Origin: Echria macrotheca
Lineage: Eukaryota; Ascomycota; Sordariomycetes; Sordariales; Schizotheciaceae
Direction: 5' to 3'
Length of the DNA: 64,000 nt
Assembly (NCBI GenBank): GCA_030411725.1
Contig: MU839852.1
Coordinates: 124,001 to 188,000 of the forward strand
Positions 23,412 to 33,696 of this stretch are shown in pieces. Every line of letters begins with the position of its first letter. Positions within the stretch are counted from its first letter, which is position 1. The notes below the pieces were generated by a model that had not been told where the DNA came from, ran no database searches, and was given only the letters and a program-made list of their open reading frames with translations. The position numbers and the translations under genes were made by a program.

Positions 23412-23734
23412 TGGTGAGTGGCCCCAGGAGTTCCAGTGTTCTCGACTCTCTTCGGACCACCAAGAAACACTGTTGTGGGGTGGGTGCCTTGGGCCCCACA
23501 CCATCATATCTTCCATCCTGGACCTTCCAGCCTTTTCCACCTTTACCACCATACCCCCATCAAACCCGTCTTTTGCGTTGCAGGATGTTTTCCACCCACT
23601 TTCCGTCGGTCGGACTTCGCCGAGTTACAGTGTTCTCGATTCTCTGCGCACCAAGGACTCCGACAGGTATGCATCCCCTACACCATCAACGTCTGGACAT
23701 CCACAGTCCAACATGCTGACACTGACCCTGCAGA

Positions 23735-25550
23735 ATGGACAGCACGGTGAGCCCTCCTACCCAAGTCATCGTACTCGGCGGGTCCTAGGATCGAGCCTAT
23801 GGCACATGATGGGACCGAGAAACGACACCGATGTTGACATCTTTCTTAGCAACAAACCATGCCACCTGCGCCGTCTCGCCCGCGTCCGCTGCCTGTAAGT
23901 ACCAAGCTAATTATTCTCACATCTTCAGCAGGCCGTCCTCACAAAGCTGACACCGTTTCGATGTCAATCCCTTTCATTTCGCACCACCTACACCCATCAT
24001 CGACAATCGGCATCAAGTGATTGCCAATATCTCGCGTCTCAAGCACTTCCATCCTTCAACATTCCGTATTGTCGTGTTCCCTACGAGGCTAGGAACAAAC
24101 ACCCCCCGATTTCCTTGCACGGCTTCCCTTCCTTCCCGGTCGTGGTACGACCGACATCTCACAGCTTGCATTCAGACATGTCCGGGGGGATGAGGGGCTC
24201 TGTCTTGCTTTACGGGTGTGCAGTTAAGGGGCATTTAGCTGACGATGGTTAGTGGAGGAACAGACGCCAGGCTTCCCGGCCCCCCCCTCCCGCCACTCCT
24301 GCCCCTCCGGCACCCGCCAGGGTACGTGCTCCCTAACTTCGCCTCCCGTGCCCATAGGGGCGTGGACACTCAATGGCATGATGGGACTGACTTTCAAACA
24401 ACAGAACAACGAGGATGTACGCTCCCCTTTTCACTGACCGTTATGTTACTGGTTCGCTGCTAGGTTTATCCTGACATGTTGCACTAGCGGGGAACGTCGC
24501 AGGTACGTTATCCCTTATTTCTCTTCCTGTTACGTCCGATATGGGCTGTCCGCTTACACCTTACTTCTTTAGGAGGCAGAAGCCAAGTTCGAGGTAATAA
24601 ACCCCCTCCTATCTATTTGATGGAAGCTGACTTTATGTTTCAGGAGTGGGAGGCGAAGGCCTTGGTAATGACCAATTCCCTCCGACACGTATTTTCTACG
24701 CGGCAGCTGACATGTTGGGCTGAATAGTCACATATGAAAGACTATCACGTAAGTGCAAACAACACTTCAAGATTCTCCTCTCGCTCGATCCCCAGCTTAC
24801 TCCCTGATAGCACTGCGCCGATAAGGCGAAGGTACGTTTCCATAGAAGTCCCGCGGTCTGTCACTCGCGAGCAAGAGTTCACTCGATTCCGCTCGCAACC
24901 ACTGGTTACCACCAAGCGACGTCGACGTACCTTATATAAAGTCTCGCAATCTTTCACCACGATCACGCGGCTTCACAAACCTTCTTTTCCGACCAGCGAT
25001 TGCAGAAAATCCAAAGCCAAGGCATGGAGCTGCGATCACGGCTCGGGTCCGCGGATCCGGTGGCCGGAGGCTTTGTGGTGCTTGAGAGGAGTGAACTCTT
25101 GCTCGCGAGTTTCGGGCCGCAGTGAAGACTAGCCATGGGTTCTAACGTTCACGTTGAAATAGCACTGGAAAGCCATAGCGGCAGTAAGTTTCTTTTTGAG
25201 TCTCACGTCTCTGGATCATTCCATTAACATCTTGCTTTAGAAGCGGAGAGACCAGGAGGCGGAGGACCGTCGCGAGCTCAATGTCAGTTTCAGTTCCGTA
25301 TTCTTCCATGTTATTGTACTGATATTTTTCTAGGCATTGCTGGGTACCAACGCACGTATATCTCAATGTCACTTACGGTTCTGAGGACTGACAATACTTC
25401 GACAACAGAATGACCAAAACACCAACCCTGGCCCCGAAGCCCCGGCGCCGCCTGAGGCGCCCGGCACCGTATGTAATCCCTCTTTGTAACGCCCTAAGTT
25501 TATGCTCCTCCTCTTGCTGACATTAGCCCTTAGAATTAGATAGATCATAA
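23735..25550 (+). CDS. Candidate microexon gene encoding heptad units
   Basis: No known family. All joints are phase 0. Proposed exons: 23735-23746 (MDST), 23850-23894 (QQTMPPAPSRPRPLP), 24271-24321 (ASRPPPPATPAPPAPAR), 24405-24416 (NNED), 24488-24502 (RGTSQ), 24573-24593 (EAEAKFE), 24644-24664 (EWEAKAL), 24728-24748 (SHMKDYH), 24811-24831 (HCADKAK), 25163-25183 (HWKAIAA), 25241-25282 (KRRDQEAEDRRELN), 25334-~25351 (ALLGTN), 25409-25468 (NDQNTNPGPEA...), 25527-25550 (PLELDRS, stop). Five consecutive exons are exactly 21 nt and one is 42 nt, each flanked by AG and GT with CTGAC-type branch sites. The product would be a ~127-residue protein with a Pro-rich N-terminus, a charged helical middle and a Pro/Ala-rich end. 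Weak points: the exon at 25334 needs a GC donor (a GT donor causes a frameshift), and intron 24832-25162 is long and holds a repeat. The 60-nt exon and the last intron recur in the opposite-strand copy. Confidence 0.5.
24937..25035 (+). repeat. Dispersed repeat, copy A (inverted partner at 25835-25937)
   Basis: The block containing TTTTCCGACCAGCGATTGCA and its ~85-base surroundings (CGCAATCTTT..., GCGGC..CACAA.CC) recurs at about 80% identity on the minus strand at 25835-25937. Copy A lies inside the long intron of the microexon gene, just after a TATA-like TTATATAAAG, so it may be an inserted element or the 5' end of another gene copy. Confidence 0.65.
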
Positions 25551-25800
25551 GCCACCAACAAATATTAACTTTATCCGGGCTGGAAAATGGTTCGCGGTGT
25601 CTGTAAACCGCTGGTGTGTGGGCGGCACATGGCGGGCGAGAGCTGGTTGGTAGTGACTGGTGAGGGACGGTGGGGAGGTGGGGTATACCTGTGTGCCAGG
25701 AGGACGGGACGATCAAGTGTTTGTTGAGCCGCACCGGTGGAATTAGAGGGGACCTGAGGGGTGATGTCGATCCCTGTGAGGTATTGTTTCATTTACCTGA

Positions 25801-25858
25801 TGCCTGGCTTCTGTGCTCCTATGCCTGACTTCTATGCTCCAATGCCTGGCTCTTGGAC
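25801..25858 (-). repeat. 21-bp tandem repeat
   Basis: Units of 21 bases (TGCCTGGCTTCTGTGCTCCTA and variants, plus strand): two full units and a partial one. On the minus strand each unit reads as a heptad, LEHRSQA, with one unit starting at a stop codon. The period equals the size of the microexons of the neighbouring gene. Confidence 0.7.
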
Positions 25859-25937
25859 TTTTTTGCAATCGCTGGTCGGAAAAAAGGGTTGTGCGGCCGC
25901 ATGATTGTGTTCAAAGATTGCGAACGAGGGAGGGAGG
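25835..25937 (-). repeat. Dispersed repeat, copy B (inverted partner of 24937-25035)
   Basis: Minus-strand partner of copy A, sharing the exact core TTTTCCGACCAGCGATTGCA and flanking similarity. It overlaps the 21-bp tandem repeat. Confidence 0.65.
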
Positions 25938-26049
25938 ATCTGGACTGGGAGCTTTGTGACAAGGACTGTAGGTGCACGGCAAAACAGGAGACGATATGTA
26001 GGAAAATATTTTGTGTATTGTCTCGTAAGATAATGTTTGTCGTTGGCTG

Positions 26050-26520
26050 ATAGTGATTTAATTCTACCGGCGTAAAGGGCTGATGTCAGCGGGAGGAGGA
26101 GCATAAACTTGGGCGTTATAGAAAGGGAATTAGGTACGTACATAAGCCGTCTCGGCCGGCCGCTCGGGACCCTCCGCGGAAGGGTTGCCGTCGTCATCGG
26201 TCTGTTGTGGAAGTATCGTCAGTTCTTCATACCACTGGCGGGTGGGCGACACGCGGGCGTCCGGACGACGCAGTCCCAGGTGGTGATCGGATCGCCGACA
26301 ATACGGACGACGCACAGGTTTTCCCAGGCAGATATCGTGAAGCGGGCTTGGTTCTGCGTCTTGCCTTATATGTTCAGAGGCGCTGGCAGGATTCCCGGAC
26401 GGGCGTGTAACTTACATCGCATGTTTGATGGGGAGTGATCGGAATCACATCCGCTGTGGACATGGGTATGAGCAGTAGGAAGGCTGCGTGGGTGTGGCAA
26501 AAGGGGGTTATGGAGATCAT
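26050..26520 (-). CDS. Paralogous copy of the microexon gene, 3' part conserved (model incomplete)
   Basis: On the minus strand a 60-nt exon (26142-26201, TDDDGNPSAEGPERPAETAY) aligns with the 60-nt exon 25409-25468 of the plus-strand gene. Both are preceded by ACTGAC.ATACTTC.ACAACAG. The following intron (26080-26141) matches the last intron of that gene over its length, including the shared TTTATGCTCCTCCTC and CTGACAT.AG. The two loci are thus tail-to-tail paralogues. An upstream candidate first exon (26416-26520, ATG 26520, then GATGTAAGT donor) encodes a hydrophobic, signal-like start (MISITPFCHTHAAFLLLIPM). The joint between 26233 and 26201 would be a 31-nt intron, too short, so the middle of the model is wrong or the copy is degenerate. 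The last exon reads on past 26079 without the early stop of copy 1. Confidence 0.4.
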
Positions 26521-27573
26521 GGTTTTGTGAAATATGAAGTACCGAAAGCGGTGCGATGGAGACTAGAAGGGGTTGCGTCCGTTGGGAGATGGATTGGATA
26601 GGGAGTAGACGAACTGAGGGCCGTATAGAAGGAGCAGATGCTGGTGGAAGTTCCCACCTTGTTTTTCTTTTCTTTTCTTGAATGATGTAGGTACGATGCG
26701 ATGAATCGGCTAAAAGACTTTTTGACGTACATTTGAAGAAAGATGGTGGCTACCCAAGGTAGAGAGCTGTAGGTTGGAGGGCGTATTCAGCTATCTAGAC
26801 TAGTCGATACTGTCAGGCCCAGGATGCAAAGATGGGTGTGGATGACTCACATCTGTGAACTCCCTTTATTGGGGCTGCAGTAGCCTATTCCATTGTACCA
26901 GATGGGACCCGTTGATCATTCACAGACTCTTTCGGTAGTCACCTCAGATATATAGCTGCATACCTGCGTAGCTCGGTGTCGAATCAGCTCCGATGTATGT
27001 CGATTATGTGCATTATGCGGACTAACGCACCGAGACGAGTCTTCTGGAGCGCTTCTCTATTTCTGGTCTTTAGATGTGGAATGTTAATTAGGTACCTAGC
27101 ATGTGGTGGTCAAAACTCGTGTCCCACGCCAAAATGTGTCGTGGCAGTTCTAGAAATCCATGAGCATCGAACCCGGCATCCCTCTTCGCTGCTCTGGGAA
27201 CCGTCTTATTTAACTGTGATACTTGCCTTTCTACTTTCTTTGCTTACCGTATTCTGGGCTTGTACAAGAACACAGGAGGATAAGGCGGTTTCAACGGTAC
27301 ATCAAGACCTTCTCTTAGAATAACAGCGAAACAGACACAATGCAGCTAGCCGATTCGGCCGCTCCAAATTTTCCGCCTCCGATCGAACTGCTTGTCATTT
27401 AGCGGTGGACCGAGGGCCAGAGTTTCTTCCTCTTGCAACAATCCTCATTAGCCCACCTTTCACTCCGACGTACCTCCATACCACCACGTATCTTCCCGCC
27501 ATCGGAACTTGCAGCTCTGAGCGAGCCAGACGCTCCCAAGTATAATCCCAACCGCGTCGACCGAGTTCAAGCC
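26521..27573. other. Intergenic spacer
   Basis: Promoter side of the minus-strand copy and of the 2EXR gene. No domain-bearing frame. A short ATG frame at 27339-27401 (20 codons) lies in the leader of the 2EXR gene and could act as an upstream ORF. Confidence 0.45.
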
Positions 27574-28761
27574 ATGACTTCTGCAGAAATGTGCCTGGAA
27601 AATCTCCCCACCGCCGAAGATCCAACATCTCTTCGCGGGCCGGAAGACTCGATTGAGCGCAAGCCACCTGCCACGACTTTCCATTACTTTCTTTGGCTTC
27701 CATTCGAAATCAGGGAGATTATATGGAAGTTCGCCGTCCGCCCGGCTGTTCCTGGGGCACACGTCTTCAGCGTATGGCAAGAGTCGTGCGCCTCGTCTCA
27801 GCCGAAAGAGATGTCTTCCGAATTCCCGGCCCTCCACCCAATAAATCCGGCCAATCCTCCGACTTGGCGCTTAGGAGCCCCTCGATGTCTATCAACGACG
27901 GCTACATTCACAAGGGACGTAATGGAAGCCACGCCTCCATCGTGGCTGCGTGATAATCCTTCGGCATACCTCATCGACAGCGGCCTCTGGTCAGCCTGCA
28001 GAGAGTCGCGTCGCGTCTTGGAGCAGGCGTTCCGGCGTCCAGAACACCATGGGAAAGATGAGTGGGGTATCACAAAGTCTGTCATGGACGAGGAGGCGGG
28101 CGACAACAAAAATAGGTTCTGGTATGGGAAGGGTTGGAACGAGAAGGGTTATTTCGCGCTTCCGGGCGTAACGTCGTTTGCCGCCAGGGCAGGCGGCGAG
28201 TCACGCTTCTTCAGTGTTATGCCAGCTCGGGATTTATTCATCCTCCAACCGTCTGACCTGTCTGAGTGGTTACGCACGGGTACAAGCACACTCTCCGAGA
28301 CCATCGGTCATTATACACCAGGCAGTCTCCCTTTTGCTTTGGGTTGGTGTGATCAAGTCGCGCTGGAATACGATCCCTCGTGGGAGGCGGTACTGCAAGA
28401 ATATCCGGGTCAGGACATCATCCGCGACATCGGCGACAAACTACTGCGCTACGTCGCACAAGAAAATTATGTTGAGACCTTCTGGATCATAGACTACCGC
28501 ATCAACCTCAACGCCATCAGACGGACCGAGACCAGGCAGCGGCGCGGGGAGCGTGATTCGGAGCTCAAGGTATTCTGCGGAAGCGACCGCCGGTATGTTG
28601 AAGTGTGTGAGCCCCACCACCGGTCTGGCCGCGGGGATATTTGTGGCCCATGGGATTTGATTCATATGCTCTGGTCCGAATGGTTCGACGAAGAAATCAC
28701 CAATCCTTATACTAATAACTTGACCTACAACTTCGGCGTCCTCGCTTGCGAGTATTTCTAA
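27574..28761 (+). CDS. 2EXR-domain protein
   Basis: 395 residues from ATG 27574; the frame is open further upstream to 27433 but without an ATG. No intron. Near the N-terminus it has FHYFLWLPFEIREIIWKFAV followed by PGAHVFSV, matching the fungal 2EXR motif (F-x2-F-x2-LPxExRxxIW). Later comes DSGLWSACRESRRVLEQAF, the usual second element of these proteins. The C-terminal half is acidic/aromatic with no other domain. 2EXR proteins are expanded in Pezizomycotina; their biochemical role is not known, and they often lie in variable regions beside HET/NLR genes, as here (an NLR follows). A 20-codon upstream frame in the leader may lower translation; that is inference. Confidence 0.85.
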   Translation: MTSAEMCLENLPTAEDPTSLRGPEDSIERKPPATTFHYFLWLPFEIREIIWKFAVRPAVPGAHVFSVWQESCASSQPKEMSSEFPALHPINPANPPTWRLGAPRCLSTTATFTRDVMEATPPSWLRDNPSAYLIDSGLWSACRESRRVLEQAFRRPEHHGKDEWGITKSVMDEEAGDNKNRFWYGKGWNEKGYFALPGVTSFAARAGGESRFFSVMPARDLFILQPSDLSEWLRTGTSTLSETIGHYTPGSLPFALGWCDQVALEYDPSWEAVLQEYPGQDIIRDIGDKLLRYVAQENYVETFWIIDYRINLNAIRRTETRQRRGERDSELKVFCGSDRRYVEVCEPHHRSGRGDICGPWDLIHMLWSEWFDEEITNPYTNNLTYNFGVLACEYF

Positions 28762-29747
28762 GGGGCTCGGCCATGACACCTTGCGGTTTGTTTCGGCGAG
28801 GCTCAAAATGGAGAAGTGGCTCTTGCAGTTTAGGTACCTACCCTAGTGTGTTGAGACAGAAGGTGTTCCAGAGTCCCTGAGACAATAACCTCACCGGACA
28901 TATTTTCAAGTAGGTCCCTAGGTACTAAAGTTAGCAAATAGAACTCATTAGAATATACAATCGGCCTTCTTCTCCTGCTGTGATTGTTCCCATCATCGGC
29001 ATCTGTTGTGGGATCTGATGGGTGCGCCTTAGGCCACACACCACCATCAATATCTTCCATCCTGGACCTTCCTCCAGCCTTTTCCACCTTCACGCACTTC
29101 ACTGCCATAGACCAGATAGATCTATGGATCAGTTCACTCATACACCCCCATCAGCATCTCTTAACAAAAACCACGTTCCGTACTTCGTACCTATTCACCA
29201 GTATCGAGGTCTTGCCACGCTTCCTTTCTGGCTCGCAACACGCAAGCCTCCCCTGAAGCTCCAAACACTGCCTTGCTCGATTTCGAACCCGGTGGCGACC
29301 ATGTGACTTGCCCTGACTTTTATATCTATGTTCACTTTAACTGGCCACGCCGCACGATACCCACCGTGTCCCCAGTTTCAGATGGTACGCCACTAGGAAT
29401 TTCGGCCGTGAATAGGTGTGTTAAAATTGTTGTGAAGGGGTAGTTCAGTCGTATTCGGACGATCCGAAGGTATGTTGGTACTGTGGAGCGGAGTTTTTAT
29501 TTTATTTTTTTATTTGTTTCCTAGAATGAAGTCAACAGGGGTTGCAAAGGACTGAATGGCTCGATGAGAAGGATAATCATGAAGACAGAACTTATTTCGA
29601 GAAATAACTAACAATACATATCGGAACAGAGTGGGAGCCAGCTATCGCAGTGTCTTACCGCTATCTTTATATCTTACTACATGAATACCTCCTTTTTTAC
29701 CCCCTGAAGAATTGCGCGATTGTTCTCTCTTGAGCCAGAAAGTGTGA
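28762..29747. other. Intergenic with a duplicated leader block
   Basis: Holds the 3' flanks of the convergent 2EXR and NLR genes. Bases ~29030-29150 repeat the leader of the microexon gene (23493-23575): shared CACACCA.CATCA.TATCTTCCATCCTGGACCTTCC and CCTTTTCCACCTT. A 60-codon ATG frame follows (29124-29306; includes HQYRGLATLPFWLATRKPP), of unknown reality. Confidence 0.5.
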
Positions 29748-32700
29748 TTATACCGCCCAGAACTCAACCAATTCGTCAAAGTCGCCAATCTGCAGTTCCC
29801 CAACAGGCCTCAGGTCCTCGGGAACAAGTCTCTGGCGCATGTTCCACGCACGTTTCAAGGCATCACCTCCAGCGCGAGTGTTCCCTTGAAGAATTAACAC
29901 TTGGCCAATCATAAAAGTCACCCGCGCGAGCTGAGGTGCGTAATAATGGTCTCTGCTGAAGACCCGGGAAGCTTGTTCTAGCAGCGCGCTGTGAAATTTT
30001 GGTCAGCACCATTCCCCTCAATTCACATCACGAATGTGAGGACAATTGTAAAAACTTACAGAGTGCGTTCGTAGTCCCCGAAGCGCAAGTAATGCATCGA
30101 CAAGTTATAACAAGCCTTGGCGGTGAGATGGTGGTTATCCCCAATGCTTGATCGGAACTGGAGAAGGGCTCGCTGATGGTAGACGAAGCTCTCCTCAAGG
30201 AGGCCCTGGCTTTGTCGGACGCTGCCGAGGGAGTAGAGCAACTCACCAGTTCTGCACAAAGATGAAAATGTCAGCAAGGCGCTGCTAGTAAAAAGTTTGG
30301 GACGACGAACCTGCAGCTCTCCTTGTCGTCGCGACCAAACGCGAGCTCGCGATCACGAAGAGCGCCGAGGAGGAGCTCACTGGCCTCTTCGTAGCTTCCC
30401 TCGTGCCAACGCACAAGCGCCAAGCCGCGTAGGGGATTGAATAGCTGAAGCCTTGTAAATCCTGGCAGCTGCTCTCTGATGGAAATGGACTTCTCGAACA
30501 TCTCTGCGGCCCTGCCGAAAAGACCGCAAGTCATCAGTGCTCTTCCATACTCACTGTACCCAGCGGCGAGCTTGTTGTTAAGCTTGCCGTCCTTCGCAAA
30601 CGTGGCTTCCCGAAAGGCAACGTTTTGTTCGCGGTGGTACAGGGCCGTTTCCTTTTCATTCATTTCCAAGCCGATTGAGGATCGAGTGCCATGGAACTCG
30701 GCTCGGATGAACGACAGATCCTCGGGGGAGACGTCAGTGAGCTTGAATCCAGTTTCAATAAAGCCAAGACATTCCCTGGGGTTGGACCGCTCAAGGTGGT
30801 ACCTAAATCACAAAAGACGTCTGTCAGTACACACGTATGCCTAGCCCCCTTGTACAGCCCAAATCATTATATTTGGATATAATGTAAGTGACACATACCA
30901 GGCCCCTTCCGCCAGCAACCAAGCGAAATCAACAGTGGCGGTGCCTCGCTGCTTGCTGTCGTCAAAATCTTCGAATATTTGGCGTAACCTCACGATGTGG
31001 GGTATCATTCGCTCGCACTGAGTCCACCTGTCGACCTGATCGAATGTGGTATGTCCTTTCCGAGGTGTGGTGACAAATGGCCAAACAGAGGACAGAAGAC
31101 GGACGGTAACTTGGAAAACCGAACAGACAAGGTCATCAGTTTTCAAGAGCTGAGACCGGATCACATCTTGGACCATTCTGTGGACTGACAGCTCGTTCTG
31201 ATCCGTGTTTCGGTGGATTATGGACGATTGGGCCAAGATCGACAAATCCCGGAAGAATGCCGGTTTTGTTTGTGGGAAGCCGGTCATTGCGTCCTGTGGT
31301 GCCGTGGTGAGTATCTCTTCGGCGATTGAGTCGGGATCCAGGAGAGCGATGACGGACAGAATCTGTCTGGCACCGGGGGTGAAACTGTCAAAAGCCCATA
31401 CCGAGCTGAGAGTGAGGCCGTATCCATGCAACGTCCCGACTCTTAGCTCATGCAGCTCCGTTCTTTCCTCTTCCTGACAATAGATCTCGAGGAATTCGGC
31501 AAGTGACAGGCTGCGCCGCCTGATGATTCCCGCCATCTGCACAATGGCCAGGGGATAGCAGTTCAGCTTTTGCACAACATCCACCGAGAGCTGCTCTGAT
31601 GACTCCCTCCCCTCTTGCAGAGACAGCGTCCGAAGGAGGGTTGCGGCATCGCTTTGTTTGAGAGCCGTCAGCTCGATGCCCGCGTTGCCAAAGAACATTT
31701 CGCTTTTTGACATCGGGTCTCGGCTAGTAACGAGAACCGAGCCCTGTCCATCTCTCGGCCAAAAGCCCCCGTCGAGAAGGGCCTCGGGCTTATCAGCGTT
31801 GTCAAACACAATGAGCCACCTGGCGTGTTTGGTCAGGCTGTCCCCGGAAGGACTCGGAGCCAGTGACTTGAGGGGATTGGACAACCAAGCCTTGACAATT
31901 TCACGGCTGGCGACTTGGTCGTCTGCCGATTCCTTGCTTTCCAGCCCTAGCTCAACCGCAATACGCCCAAAGCCGGCCGAGAGTTTATCCGGTTGGTCGG
32001 CCTGCAGCCAGAAGATTGCGTCGTACGAGTCTCGCTTCGAGAAGATGTATTCGACTGCCAGTTGGGTCTTGCCAATTCCACCGAGGCCGTGCAGCACGAA
32101 GGTTTTGAGCTGCTTGGTCCCCACGTCCTGGCTGCCAGACTGGTCCGGAGACAGAGCGTTGTGAATGAGCTGTAGTTCTTCACTTCGGCCTCGAAAATCC
32201 GGATTCCTTGATGTGTGGGGTCTGGTATAGTAGAACGGAAGGTTGATCTTTCGTGGTGGTTTTGAACCTACCACCTCGTAGCTAAAGTTGGATTTGAGTG
32301 AGTCATGAGGGGAGCCTGAAAGTGGATTGGTCGCGTTGGCAGAATCGCGGCGCGGCGAAGCGGAGGACGACAGATTCATGGGGCTCGTGCCAGGTCGGTT
32401 GGAGCCTAGGTCATGCCATAAATATCAGCACGGGCGTCTAGTTTCCGCCGTGGGGGAGGACAGCGGGTGGGTGCGCAAGTTGTAAACCTACTTTGAATGA
32501 CGACGAGGTCCGAGTCTACCATGCTAGTCTTTGACCGTAGGCTCGATGCGGGGATTCTACCTGTCTTTCCTAATCGAGGTTAACAACCTGAAGTCTGTAC
32601 GGATGATGGAGACGCAATACGTACTCTCGGCCTTGAAAACCTGCTCGATTCTTTGGACAGCAGCTGACGAAGTGCTCGCTAGGAAGTCCGAAATCCGCAG

Positions 32701-33696
32701 GTGGATGACGGAATCTGCGAGATCAAAGAACTTGGAAAGTTCAATATCGATTGCCGCCAAACTTTCCTCCTGTGCTGATGTTTTTGCCAGCGAGTCTGGC
32801 ACAAGCTAATTCCGCATGGTAAGCCAGTGTCACACACAAGATGCGCCAGAGCTGAGAGAAGGATTAACCAACCACTGCCTTTCTGGAGAACCAGAACTGC
32901 GATCGGAGTTTTGTAGCCACAGTCTCATAGCAGCTCATGATGGGGATATTTAGCTTCAACTCCTCAAACTGCCAGGAATTATAAGCAAGAGCTGAAAGAT
33001 CAGACTTGGAGAAAGCCTTCTTAGGGTTTGTCATGAGATCTGTTCGAAGCACCAGCGACAGCAGCTTCCCCGACTCATCGCTCGAGTTCTTGAAATGAGG
33101 AGTGGCCAGGAAGACGATCCCAGACACCAGCTCGATGATGTCGCGAAAGCGAGTAAACTGTTGTTTGGCTCTCCAGAGCATCTGGGCCAACGGAGTCAGG
33201 GAACCTGAATGTTTTGGAACCTGGAATAAAGACGCACCTGCTTGAGCGCCCAACCGCTGAGAGAATGGCACAAAAAGATAATGGGGCGACGGTTTGCCTA
33301 GGTAGCAAATAATGTATTTCAGTTTTGAAGGGAGACGTGAATGTCTGGATTTAGTAGAACAAACCTCAGCAGTCTTATGGAAGTCGCACAGAGCCTCCAA
33401 CAAATCGCCCACCCGAGTCGACAGCAACTGCCATCCTCCTGTCTCATCAAGGCGGACCCCCAAATCAAAACTTAGAATGTTGGAATTCTCTGGCGCCAGG
33501 TTCGACACGACTGACTGCCAGGATCCAGTTCCATCAGGATTTGGATGGGCACCAGTGAGACCATGTATAAAGATAATGCTTTGACCAGGTTAGCTTCTTT
33601 GGACGACAACCATGGCGGAAACATTACCTACTCGGGTCCTGACGGCTCGACGTGAGTCGATCCACCGAGCAGTTCGAGTCTCTTCGGCGAAGCCAT
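29748..33696 (-). CDS. NLR/STAND protein: SesB-like hydrolase, NB-ARC, TPR
   Basis: Ten exons (33632-33696, 33365-33578, 33238-33297, 32876-33181, 32625-32805, 32492-32569, 30899-32405, 30311-30802, 30060-30251, 29748-29988) join in phase to 1111 residues. The N-terminal alpha/beta-hydrolase (SesB-like) domain shows DIIFIHGLTG, then PIIFLCHSLSGWALKQ (nucleophile Ser105) and GIVFLATPHF. The NB-ARC domain has P-loop GLGGIGKTQLA (~408-416), Walker B WLIVFDNAD (~498-506), VLVTSRD and CYPLAIVQMAG. The C-terminus is helical TPR-like repeats (GYSEYGRALMTCGLFGRAAEMF; LLYSLGSVRQSQGLLEESF; YNLSMHYLRFGDYERTLALLEQASRVF). Such proteins sense non-self or damage signals through the repeats, oligomerise on ATP binding and activate the N-terminal effector. 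Here the usual GHSLGG reads CHSLSG; the Ser is kept. The ATG at 33696 is the only plausible start. Confidence 0.88.

Noticed and set aside
24252..24437. Single 61-codon frame covering the Pro-rich and NNED exons
   Set aside because: Starts at GTG and ignores good donor/acceptor sites; the spliced microexon model explains more.
29124..29306. 60-codon frame as a real gene
   Set aside because: No supporting splice or family evidence; kept only as part of the duplicated-leader observation.
30841..32379. NB-ARC frame as a complete gene starting at 32379
   Set aside because: Upstream exons splice in phase and supply the SesB-like domain; downstream exons supply TPRs.
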